Positions 7,783 through 15,319 of a stretch of 55,158 bases of DNA are shown here, one piece after another. The DNA lies in NCBI GenBank assembly GCA_023132135.1, contig JAGLYR010000046.1, positions 1 to 55,158 of the forward strand, in the 5' to 3' direction. The notes below the pieces were generated by a model. That model was not told where the DNA came from, ran no database searches, and worked only from the letters and a program-made list of their open reading frames with translations. The stretch is from Candidatus Eiseniibacteriota bacterium. Its GTDB lineage: Bacteria > Arandabacterota > Arandabacteria > JAGLYR01. The stretch's first letter is position 1. Each line of letters starts with the position of its first letter. The position numbers were made by a program, and so were the translations under genes.

Positions 7783-9287
7783 CGACCGCTCCCCGTTGGT
7801 GATGCGCCAGAGGACCAACCCGTCGCAATGTCTATCTTTTCCTTCGCAAGCCGAAGGCCAGCCACAGCATTGACTCTCCCCGCCTTTGCACGAGTGAGCA
7901 AAGCCTCGGCGTCGAGGAGATCCGTGCTCGTGGCTACACCCTCCCGGAAACTCTCCAGGGCTAATCTGTGATTCTCTTCGGCCTGTGCCTTTGCCTGGCC
8001 TGCCAGATCCACTGCCCGGCGGGCCTCCTCCCATGCCAAGTAGCTCTGCTTGACTTGAAGCAGGATGCCGTCGGTGAGAATCTCGGCATTCTCTTCAAGC
8101 TGCCTTTGCTCCATCTCCGCATGCGCAACCTGGTGATGGATAGCGCCCCAATCGAACACATTTGCCTTGAGAGCAAGCGTGACGTTCCAGCTACGGTAGA
8201 ACTCGGGCTCATATTCCCGGTCCGGACGCTTCCACTCATGGTTCCCGATCAGGAAAACGCTGGGCAGGTACTGGCCCCGCCTGAGGGCAATCGTGCGTTG
8301 TCCAATCTCAAGATAGTGTTCCATTGCCCGGAGTTCGGGTCGCTCCCGCAGCGCCAGCTCGTTGCAATCACTCAGCGTGCGGGTCTCCGCCTCCGCTTTC
8401 AGGGGATCCGTGGGAGTGATCCCTGTGTTCAGGGGAACCCCAAGCTGGTGGCAGAGGTTGGCCGTGGCCAGATCAACCGTGTTCGCGGCGCGGTTCACCA
8501 GCAGAGCGGCATTGGCAAGCTCAACCTCTGCCCTCAACAAGTCGTTTTGGATCACCATGCCCTCCCCGAGGAAACTCTCGAGGTCCACGATGTGCGCCTC
8601 GAGCTGGTGCACCGATTCCTTGGCAACTTCCAGGAATGCCTTGGCTCTCACAAGACCGACATACGCCTCCGCCACAGCAAAGCGAACCTCATTCTCGTCC
8701 CGCTGCCTGTTCCACTTCTCGGCTTCCAAGGCGTGCTTCGCAATGCGGTAGGTGTTCCTGATGCTGAACCCAGTGAAAATCGGTTGCTCGACCGTAACTC
8801 CAAGAGCATAGTTGTCCTTATCCCCGATGTAGATTCTGCTTGGTCCGCCGGCCTCGAGCCCGGCGAGTGCTCCAGGATCAAGGTAGCCGTTGCTGACAAG
8901 ATCCTCGAATGGGACATGCAGAGGGTCAAACATGCTTGAGAAGCTCGCGCCGGAGATGTAGGGTGTCTGGTCCAGGCGCGTGTAACTCCCCTTTCCAGAG
9001 ATCTTCGGAAGGAAGGCTGTGCGGGCCTCCCGAACCCTTTCCGCGCTTGCACCCATCCTGGCATCCGCGATCTTGAGAGTCCGGCTGTGTTCAAGAGCCA
9101 GCTCGACTGCCTCGGTGAGAGTCAGGTTGAGTTCGCCATCCGCGGAGACGGCAAACGCAGACGAGGTCGCCGTGATCGGGCACACGACAACCAAAGATGC
9201 CACAATCGCTCGTAGAAGACGCTTGACGGACGGACGGCTAGACCGTATTGGTTTTCTGGTCACACGCGACAAGAAAAAAAACGTCAT
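7779..9287 (-). CDS. TolC-type outer-membrane efflux channel
   Basis: A 502-residue outer-membrane efflux protein (OEP family). It has a basic N-terminus, a hydrophobic signal (LLRAIVASLVVVCPITATSS) and cleavage near SAFA. Two OEP repeats follow: the first opens LTLTEAVELALEHSRTLK, the second includes CNELALRERPELRAMEHYLE. Long helices are rich in Ala/Glu/Gln. The GAG-GAG Shine-Dalgarno before the ATG at 9287 fits. That ATG overlaps the repressor's stop as ATGA, so the repressor is co-translated with the channel. It supplies the outer-membrane exit duct for the pump encoded downstream. Confidence 0.92.
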   Translation of the reverse strand: MTFFFLSRVTRKPIRSSRPSVKRLLRAIVASLVVVCPITATSSAFAVSADGELNLTLTEAVELALEHSRTLKIADARMGASAERVREARTAFLPKISGKGSYTRLDQTPYISGASFSSMFDPLHVPFEDLVSNGYLDPGALAGLEAGGPSRIYIGDKDNYALGVTVEQPIFTGFSIRNTYRIAKHALEAEKWNRQRDENEVRFAVAEAYVGLVRAKAFLEVAKESVHQLEAHIVDLESFLGEGMVIQNDLLRAEVELANAALLVNRAANTVDLATANLCHQLGVPLNTGITPTDPLKAEAETRTLSDCNELALRERPELRAMEHYLEIGQRTIALRRGQYLPSVFLIGNHEWKRPDREYEPEFYRSWNVTLALKANVFDWGAIHHQVAHAEMEQRQLEENAEILTDGILLQVKQSYLAWEEARRAVDLAGQAKAQAEENHRLALESFREGVATSTDLLDAEALLTRAKAGRVNAVAGLRLAKEKIDIATGWSSGASPTGSGR

Positions 9288-9877
9288 GCATGCACTCCTC
9301 TCGGAACGATCCCCCGGAACAGAATGTCGAGCAACGTGTCGATCGTCTGCTCCAGATCTTTCGATCCGCGTTCGAGTATCCACTTCAACTCAAAGCCCTT
9401 GAGGGCTGTGACGATCGCGTGAGAAACCAACTCAACGTCAGTGACGGCGATCTCGCCCGCCGCGACTCCATCGGACAGAATCGCTGCAATGATCTTCTCC
9501 TCTTCCGTGAAATAGCGTTCTCGCTCCCCATCGACGTGTGGCCAGAGCTCGCTCACCGTTTCCCTTGTGACGCGGTAGAAGTTGACGACGGCCCGGATGC
9601 TCGTATTCTTCGTTAGAAGAAACGCTCGCATTCTTGACCGCGCAGTCCCAGTGCTACTCACAGCCTCTCGGATCTGACGCACGAGACTTGCGGATTCCTC
9701 TCGCACGACCTCCTTGAAGATCTCATCTTTGCTGGGGAAGAACTTGTAGATCGTGCCCTTGGCGACACGGGATTCCCGAGCAATCTCCTCGACCGAGGTT
9801 TTCCGCAGCCCGAACTGCGCGAAGAGCTTCCCCGACACTCGCAGGATTTCCATCCTCTTGTCATCGTCGCCGTGCAT
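9284..9877 (-). CDS. TetR-family repressor
   Basis: A 197-residue TetR/AcrR regulator. The N-terminal HTH is clear (ILRVSGKLFAQFGLRKTSVEEIA, then VAKGTIYKFFPSKDEIF, residues ~11-55). The helical C-terminal ligand domain resembles TetR_C regulators of efflux pumps. I place the start at the ATG at 9877 because the preceding open frame has no family similarity and contains the promoter. It is the first gene of the efflux operon, so it probably represses its own promoter and is released by a pump substrate. A candidate operator lies at 9929-9943. Confidence 0.9.
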   Translation of the reverse strand: MHGDDDKRMEILRVSGKLFAQFGLRKTSVEEIARESRVAKGTIYKFFPSKDEIFKEVVREESASLVRQIREAVSSTGTARSRMRAFLLTKNTSIRAVVNFYRVTRETVSELWPHVDGERERYFTEEEKIIAAILSDGVAAGEIAVTDVELVSHAIVTALKGFELKWILERGSKDLEQTIDTLLDILFRGIVPRGVHA

Positions 9878-9928
9878 CGCTAACCCTTTGCGACAGCATG
9901 CAGTAGCACCACAGGAACTGTGAATAGT

Positions 9929-9985
9929 AAACCATTCCGGTTTTCGAGTCAGGTTTATGGTATGACCAGCGCGGCGTTCTGTCAA
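9929..9985 (-). promoter_or_regulatory. Efflux-operon promoter with candidate TetR operator
   Basis: On the minus strand TTGACA (9985-9980) is followed after 17 bp by TACCAT (9962-9957), a perfect -35 with a moderate -10. Just downstream lies the inverted repeat AAACC-ATTCC-GGTTT (9929-9943), overlapping the expected start region. A dyad here, directly before a TetR gene, is the natural candidate operator. No biochemical support is available from sequence. Confidence 0.5.
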
Positions 9986-10144
9986 GTGGAAAACGCTCTT
10001 TGTGACACGGGGGGGCTTCTGCGCGAGATTGACAGACCACGACCTCCCGAGCGGCAACGCCAGTCGCCAACCGATCAGTTCCAGAAACCAGTGTCGTGTC
10101 CCCAGATTCCGCGATCTTGTCTCTCCGACCCCCGTCCCCCCAGC

Positions 10145-10173
10145 TTGAGCGAGAACAGCGGATGTGCTATCAT
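10145..10173 (+). promoter_or_regulatory. Sigma70-type promoter
   Basis: TTGAGC (10145-10150) and TATCAT (10168-10173) are separated by 17 bp, with an extended -10 TG one base before. It should drive the truncated secreted-protein ORF and the rubrerythrin-like gene that follows. The interval 9878-10214 otherwise holds only this promoter and the divergent efflux promoter. Confidence 0.6.
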
Positions 10174-10214
10174 CCGGGCCCAGTGCGTACAGCAACCAAG
10201 AGGGCAAAGCCGGA

Positions 10215-10550
10215 ATGCCTCGAAGACTCCTGATCCTGAGCATCGTCCTGGCACTTGTCCCACTGCCGGCTATTGCTCAGTTCGCTGATTTCCAGAACTT
10301 CCTCGACCAGGTGAACGCGTTGCCGAGCGCTGCCGAGCGCGACAGCGTCATCGGCGTCTTCATGGACTTCGCTCAGAACAACGGAGGAGAAGATTATGAG
10401 CACATTTGGTTCAGCAGACGAAGTCCTCGACTTTGCCATCAAGAGCGAACAGGAAGCGGTGGATTTCTATACCGACCTGGCCGGGAAGATGGAAAACCCG
10501 GCGATGAAGAAGGTCTTCGAGGAGTTCGCCAAAGAGGAGATGGATCATAA
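10215..10550 (+). pseudogene. Truncated secreted-protein gene (signal peptide plus short N-domain)
   Basis: The frame starts with a textbook signal peptide (MPRRLLILSIVLALVPLPAIA, cleavage after AIA or AQ). About 35 residues follow (FADFQNFLDQVNALPSAAER then DSVIGVFMDFAQNNG). These look to me like the start of secreted esterase-like proteins that have a small helical N-domain before the main fold; this is from memory. Native-looking sequence stops near 10384, exactly where the Shine-Dalgarno of the next gene begins. The remaining frame to 10550 is only the other-frame shadow of the rubrerythrin gene. I read this as a deletion that joined a 5' fragment to the next gene. A genuine small secreted protein is the alternative. 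Confidence 0.45.
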
Positions 10551-10854
10551 GGCGAAGCTGACTTCCGTAAAGTCGGGCAAGCGCCTCATGAAGAGCGGCG
10601 CGCGAAAAGTGACAGACCTCAAGATCGCCGACTACACGGTAGAGGCAGAGCCCACCAAGGACATGGACTACCGGGAAGCCCTGATCCTCGCCATGCAGAA
10701 TGAGAAGGCGGCGTTCAAGCTCTACAGTGATCTGGCGGCAACCGCTCAGGATGACGATCTCAAGGATCTCTTTCTCGCTCTGGCCCAGGAAGAGGCGAGG
10801 CACAAGCTGCGCTTCGAGCTGGAATACGATGACGATGTTCTCAAGTGCAACTAG
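10396..10854 (+). CDS. Rubrerythrin/ferritin-like di-iron protein
   Basis: A 152-residue four-helix ferritin-like protein. Two matching halves each carry a di-iron half-site. The first is EQEAVDFYTDLA with EEFAKEEMDHKAKL; the second is NEKAAFKLYSDLA with ALAQEEARHKLRFE (Glu plus E-x-x-H in each). The C-terminal rubredoxin domain of classical rubrerythrin is absent, so it is the short form. Such proteins are linked to peroxide or oxygen detoxification in anaerobes and microaerophiles. The start has GGAGGAG six bases upstream and is certain. The gene sits inside the tail frame of the truncated signal-peptide ORF and probably shares its promoter. Confidence 0.9.
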   Translation: MSTFGSADEVLDFAIKSEQEAVDFYTDLAGKMENPAMKKVFEEFAKEEMDHKAKLTSVKSGKRLMKSGARKVTDLKIADYTVEAEPTKDMDYREALILAMQNEKAAFKLYSDLAATAQDDDLKDLFLALAQEEARHKLRFELEYDDDVLKCN

Positions 10855-10861
10855 CCTGCAT

Positions 10862-10888
10862 TTCTGGCGAGCTCGTGGCTCGCCGGAA
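10862..10888 (+). terminator. Hairpin after the rubrerythrin-like gene
   Basis: An 11-bp stem (TTCTGGCGAGC with 10878-10888, one G-U pair) and a 5-nt loop sit 7 bp after the stop. A T-rich segment (TGTTCCTCTTC) follows. It is a probable intrinsic terminator with an imperfect U-tract. Confidence 0.5.
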
Positions 10889-10892
10889 GCTG

Positions 10893-10929
10893 TTCCTCTT
10901 CGTGGGCTTCGTGGTTGAAGCTTTCCAGA
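10893..10929 (+). repeat. Dispersed TTCGTGG-type repeat, copy 1
   Basis: The core reads CTTCGTGGGCTTCGTGG followed by TTGAAGCTTTCCAGA. Other copies are at 14624-14648 (partial), 24899-24940, 34252-34271 (partial), 48824-48863 (inverted), 48920-48960, 49841-49882 and 53297-53345. All are intergenic. Confidence 0.7.
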
Positions 10930-10969
10930 GGCGCCGCCGTGCCTGTCGCCCGTTTCTATGCGGTTGAGT

Positions 10970-10998
10970 TTGAAAACCCTCGGCGAATGTGGTAGAAT
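10970..10998 (+). promoter_or_regulatory. Sigma70-type promoter of the GH57 gene
   Basis: TTGAAA (10970-10975) and TAGAAT (10993-10998) are separated by 17 bp, with an extended -10 TGG before it. The predicted transcript begins about 35 nt before the GH57 start codon. Confidence 0.65.
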
Positions 10999-11037
10999 GC
11001 ATGTGCATTCCTTCGATCGGGGGCCCCCTTGCGTTTC

Positions 11038-14000
11038 ATGGCACGATGGTATGTCGCCCTACTCCTTAGCTCGACAATTCTGCTTCCGGCAACACGGTCT
11101 TTCTCCGCCCCGGTCCGGGTCGAATTCCGTTTCCAGCACGAGTCTGCCTCCACGGTCAACCTTGCGGGTAGCTTCAACAGCTGGTGCAATCCGGGACCCG
11201 GCGGCATCGATACCGGAATCGATCCCATGGGTGGACCCGATTCAGACAGCTGGTGGACCCTGGAGAAGCTCCTGGATCCTGGTGATTACGAGTACAAATT
11301 CGTCGTGGACGGAAACCAATGGTTCACCGATCCTCTGAATCCCCGGATCAACCACTCCAACTACGACAACTCCATGCTCGAGGTGACCAACCCGCTGGTC
11401 TACTATCTCCAGCCCATGGATGGATCGCTGGAAAGCAATCCGCTTCCCGAGATCAGCGCCTATCTGGCCAGGTCCGACGGCTCGAGTTTCGATCTGGATG
11501 AACTCAGGATCCTACTGGACGGCGATCTCGTTGCTGAGGGAGCTCCGCACTATGATCCCTCGACCCACCGGGTGAGCTTCACGCCCGCCGATACCCTTGA
11601 GAGTGGCATGCACGGCGCCAAGGTGAGGGTCGCTCTCGTAGGTGGAGCTTTAGATGCCGATACGACGGCTTTCGAAATCGACGCGGATCTCAGCCCTCCG
11701 GCCATTGCCCATGTTCCTCCGGCAGGAGCTTCCGCCAACGCGGCCGTTCACCTGGAGTGCACCATAACCGACGATCAGGGGGTCGAGTCGGCGCGTCTTT
11801 TCTACCGCAACGCCGGCGGCCCCGGCTTTGTCGAAGCAGCGCTCCATGAAGGATTGGAGGAAGTCTGGACAGGTACGGTTGTTTCCGGATTCACCGTAGC
11901 CGGGACTGACCTCGAGTACTACTTCGAGGCCGATGACCGCACAAATACAACGCGTGATCCGTCGGGGGGGACCCACTCGATCGTGGTCACACCCGATACG
12001 ACTCCCCCCGTGATCTCCGAGGCGTTCACCTCTCCGACGCCCTTTTCTCCCGCCTGGGTCAACAACGAGACCCGGCTGTCCTTCTACTTGTCCGAGCCCA
12101 CGGTGACAACCGTGGAGGTCACAACAGTCGGCGGCAGCCCGGTCAGGACCCTCATCAGCTCGGGGAACCTCGGGCCCGGGTATCACCAGACGGTATGGGA
12201 TGGGAGGGATGGGGGAGGAGCGCCGCTACCCGAAGATGCATACGTTTTCCACATCAATGGAATGGATGCCGCTGGTTTGCCCACCGAGGCAGTCACGGTC
12301 CCGGTGGTCGTGGACAACAGTTCGGAATCGGGACCGATCCGTGTGGTTGTCCTGTTTCATGCGAATCAGACTCTTAACCACTACGGCGACATCGCCAATG
12401 ATGTTTGCTTCAACGGGCTCCTCGATGTTCTCCGCCGTCACCCGCAGCTGAAGTTTGCGATCCACTTTTCGGGTACCCTTCTTCATGACCTGAGCTGGTT
12501 CAATTTCCGGCACAGCCCGTCCACCATCGACATGCTCCGGGCAGGCCACACCGATGGTCAGTTTGAGATCATCGGTAGCACGTATGCGCAGAATGTCCCC
12601 TACGCAACACACATGTGGGACAACGAGCGGCAACTGGAGGTGCACAGGGAAGTCATCCAGAAAATATTGGGTGCGGAACCCAAGATCTTCTGGAACGCGG
12701 AACGCTGCTGGAAGCAGGGGTTGGTGCCGCTGCTGGCGGACCATGGCTACCAGAGCACGTGGGTGGAGAGTCACATCCTGTGGGACAGCGGCAGTTCGGC
12801 CCCCGAGCACGCGGTTCGGAAAACCCGCTTGGGGGACGACGAGGTGATTGTCTTCAACGATGACGGGGATTTCATCGGTCTTCTGGACAGCGCCATCAAC
12901 AGCGGCTACTCGGGTGACCTCATCGGCTATCTGGATTGGCTGAGATCACAGGACACGTACCGGGACTGGGTTGTTTGCTATGCTCAGGACGCCGAAACAT
13001 CGGGTCTCTGGGATTACGAAGGCGGCGGAGATCCGCAGGACAACTGGGACAATCTCGACCAGGTGCTGACGGATCTCGAGAACACGGGATGGATCCAATT
13101 CACCACCTTCAGCGAGTACCTGGAGGATCGTTTTCCCACGGAGGAGTTAACACCCATCGTCGACGGTCAGGCCAACTGGATGGTCTGGCCATCCCAACAG
13201 GCGGGCTACGCAGACTGGTTCGACTTCAACGAGCGGTCTCCGCTCCTGGCGGCATACAGGGATTTCTACACGGGTCTCCGGGCACGAATCCAGGAAGTGG
13301 AAGCCCTAGTGAGTCCGGGAACGCCGGCGGCGAATCTGGTCAAGCATGCCATTTGGAACCTGGCCGCGCACCAGTTCGAGTTCGGATGCATCGGGTGTGG
13401 GAACCTGGGTTGCCAGGACTACCAGAAGGCAGAGACACTGGAAGGGGCTCTGCTGGCAGCCGAGGCGTGCCTGGGGAAGCGGAAGGGCACGGGGATCGAG
13501 CAGGTCGATGCCAACGGCGACAGCATCCCGGATTGGGTGATCACCACGCCCACCGACCTCTATATCCTCTCTGATACCGGGGGGCGATTGTTGCGCTGGT
13601 TCGACCTGAACCGGGGAGAGGAAGTTCTCGGAAACGAGCTCTTTATGTGGGGGCTCTACTACCTTGGCTGGCGGCACTGGTTCTCGGGGTCCGGCTACAA
13701 CGATGATCAACACTACATGGATGATGCCGAGTGGACAGCGCCCAACTGGGTTCCCGCTGCCCAGCCCTTCCACCGGAGTTACGGCACCAGGAAGCATGCG
13801 TTCAACGATTTCCTCTCCATCGATGGAGGTGCCGGCACGGTCATCCTGGATGCGGGCTATGCCGCGACCGTGAACGGCGATACGCTCAAGTTCACCTATG
13901 CAGGGTCGGGGCTCAGCATCACAAAGAACTGGATTGCCCAGGATGCCGTTCTCGAAGTCGTGTACGAACTTTCCAACACGAGCGGCGCCTCCCATCTCTA

Positions 14001-14610
14001 CGAGCTCCGGATCGAGAGCGAGCTCAACCCGTCCCTTCTGGAAGTGATGAACGGGGGCAGGGGAACCCTCATGTACTGGGATGGGACAGACACCAGCACG
14101 TCACCGACTCCATTGTCTGTCGGGGTAGTCAACGTACTAACGGAACAGGCGGTGGAGTTCAGCTTCTCCGAACCGCCGGCGACTATTACCGGCGGGGAAA
14201 CCGTGCATGGCCTGCTCTATGGTCCGACCTTTGAATTCTCCATGGATCCGGGACAAACGAAGACCCTGCACTTGTTTGTGGGGGCACGAATGACATCAGT
14301 CGATGCCCGCGATGAGGATGCGCTGCAGTCGCGACCCCTCCGACTTCATCAGAACTACCCGAACCCTTTCAATCCGGTAACGAACATACTGTTCGAACTG
14401 CCCTCTGCGGGAGAAGTATCTCTTCGTGTGTACGACGTCCTGGGCAGGAGGGTGAGAACCCTCGTTGATGCTCTGATGCCTGCCGGGCATCATCCGGTTG
14501 TCTGGGATGGCACCGATGATGACGGACATCGGGTGTCTACGGGCCTTTACCTGTACCGGCTGGAACATGAAGGACACATCCGGTCCATGAAGATGGTCTT
14601 GCTGAAGTAG
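11038..14610 (+). CDS. Secreted GH57-type glycoside hydrolase with FlgD-like C-terminal domain
   Basis: A 1190-residue multidomain secreted enzyme. The order is: signal peptide (MARWYVALLLSSTILLPA); an AMPK/CBM48-like glycogen-binding domain (LAGSFNSW to GDYEYKFVVDGNQW); Ig-like linkers including a FlgD-like segment near residues 325-420; and a GH57-type catalytic domain from about residue 435. The catalytic domain has HANQTLNHYGD, the nucleophile region IFWNAERCW (~residue 553) and the acid/base region YAQDAETSGLWDYEG (~652). A beta-rich domain follows, then a C-terminal FlgD-like/Por-type domain with LHQNYPNPFNP and KMVLLK at the end. Known GH57 enzymes act on alpha-glucans such as amylopectin or glycogen. 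The C-terminal domain suggests export and surface attachment. A TTG at 11029 is an alternative start; neither start has a good Shine-Dalgarno. Confidence 0.85.
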   Translation: MARWYVALLLSSTILLPATRSFSAPVRVEFRFQHESASTVNLAGSFNSWCNPGPGGIDTGIDPMGGPDSDSWWTLEKLLDPGDYEYKFVVDGNQWFTDPLNPRINHSNYDNSMLEVTNPLVYYLQPMDGSLESNPLPEISAYLARSDGSSFDLDELRILLDGDLVAEGAPHYDPSTHRVSFTPADTLESGMHGAKVRVALVGGALDADTTAFEIDADLSPPAIAHVPPAGASANAAVHLECTITDDQGVESARLFYRNAGGPGFVEAALHEGLEEVWTGTVVSGFTVAGTDLEYYFEADDRTNTTRDPSGGTHSIVVTPDTTPPVISEAFTSPTPFSPAWVNNETRLSFYLSEPTVTTVEVTTVGGSPVRTLISSGNLGPGYHQTVWDGRDGGGAPLPEDAYVFHINGMDAAGLPTEAVTVPVVVDNSSESGPIRVVVLFHANQTLNHYGDIANDVCFNGLLDVLRRHPQLKFAIHFSGTLLHDLSWFNFRHSPSTIDMLRAGHTDGQFEIIGSTYAQNVPYATHMWDNERQLEVHREVIQKILGAEPKIFWNAERCWKQGLVPLLADHGYQSTWVESHILWDSGSSAPEHAVRKTRLGDDEVIVFNDDGDFIGLLDSAINSGYSGDLIGYLDWLRSQDTYRDWVVCYAQDAETSGLWDYEGGGDPQDNWDNLDQVLTDLENTGWIQFTTFSEYLEDRFPTEELTPIVDGQANWMVWPSQQAGYADWFDFNERSPLLAAYRDFYTGLRARIQEVEALVSPGTPAANLVKHAIWNLAAHQFEFGCIGCGNLGCQDYQKAETLEGALLAAEACLGKRKGTGIEQVDANGDSIPDWVITTPTDLYILSDTGGRLLRWFDLNRGEEVLGNELFMWGLYYLGWRHWFSGSGYNDDQHYMDDAEWTAPNWVPAAQPFHRSYGTRKHAFNDFLSIDGGAGTVILDAGYAATVNGDTLKFTYAGSGLSITKNWIAQDAVLEVVYELSNTSGASHLYELRIESELNPSLLEVMNGGRGTLMYWDGTDTSTSPTPLSVGVVNVLTEQAVEFSFSEPPATITGGETVHGLLYGPTFEFSMDPGQTKTLHLFVGARMTSVDARDEDALQSRPLRLHQNYPNPFNPVTNILFELPSAGEVSLRVYDVLGRRVRTLVDALMPAGHHPVVWDGTDDDGHRVSTGLYLYRLEHEGHIRSMKMVLLK

Positions 14611-14623
14611 CACTGCCAAATAA

Positions 14624-14648
14624 GGAACTCCTTCGTGCTCTTCGTGGA
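14624..14648 (+). repeat. Partial TTCGTGG-type repeat, copy 2
   Basis: The short segment GGAACTCCTTCGTGCTC followed by TTCGTGGA lies between the convergent GH57 and lipoprotein genes. It matches the left half of the fuller copy at 48917-48960. Confidence 0.55.
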
Positions 14649-14660
14649 CCCCGACCGCGC

Positions 14661-15125
14661 CTACTTGAATCTGACCGCTGTCTCGCCCACCAGATCCTTC
14701 TCGCAATACCGTGGCCGGAATTTGATCGTCACCGTGCCGGATGCCCGGGTCGGCTTCTCGTAGAACTCCGAGTACGCTATGCGGCCGACCGGAAAGGCGA
14801 TCCAGCTCTGTGCTCCCTCTTTCCCGGACTTCATCTTCCGGAAACGCGACTTCAGGACAGGAAACTGCCCGCGGAACAACTCCGTCTCCGCTGTCCCGGA
14901 TTCCGCGTACGGATCGCTCCTACTCTCCGTGATCCGTACCGTGGCTGCCCCATCCGCCGTGGTCATCGTCCCCGCCACATCGCTCAACACCAGGTAAACC
15001 CCAATGGCGCCCGCGTTGTCGTCCGGTATAGCGATCACACTCGCCGAGGTTGGCGGATTGTCGTTCGGTCCGCAGGTGGGAATCAGTACCGCGGCCAGGG
15101 CCAGAAAAAGAGCCGTCCTTTTCAT
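14661..15125 (-). CDS. Small putative lipoprotein, unknown function
   Basis: A 154-residue protein with a hydrophobic N-terminus (MKRTALFLALAAVLIPTCG) ending in a weak lipobox at Cys18, so it is probably exported and perhaps lipidated. The mature part is beta-rich (GAIGVYLVLSDVAGTMTTAD, ATVRITES, GTVTIKFRP) and ends YCEKDLVGETAVRFK. I recognise no family. The start has GGGAG at suitable spacing. It converges on the GH57 gene and is separated from the DUF262 gene by about 195 bp, in which I see no convincing gene. Confidence 0.65.
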   Translation of the reverse strand: MKRTALFLALAAVLIPTCGPNDNPPTSASVIAIPDDNAGAIGVYLVLSDVAGTMTTADGAATVRITESRSDPYAESGTAETELFRGQFPVLKSRFRKMKSGKEGAQSWIAFPVGRIAYSEFYEKPTRASGTVTIKFRPRYCEKDLVGETAVRFK

Positions 15126-15319
15126 CGCACCACTCCCAAATGCCGGTCGTCAGAGGTGGCGTCTTCGTCGATCCAGTCCTCCTCGGTGTAGGACATGCCT
15201 TTTCGCCCCGGATTCGCGGCTGAACGCTGACAACACGGCCCGACCCCGCGACTTTCTCCATGCCGGCTTTCACCCTCGCCATCAGTCTTTGCTCCGTGTG
15301 TCGGTATTCGATTCTTCTG

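Noticed and set aside
15122-15196. A 24-codon minus-strand ORF (MSYTEEDWIDEDATSDDRHL...) overlapping the lipoprotein start as ATGA
   Set aside because: The 4-bp overlap is suggestive, but it is too short, its Shine-Dalgarno-like AAAAGG is one base from the ATG, and no family is known.
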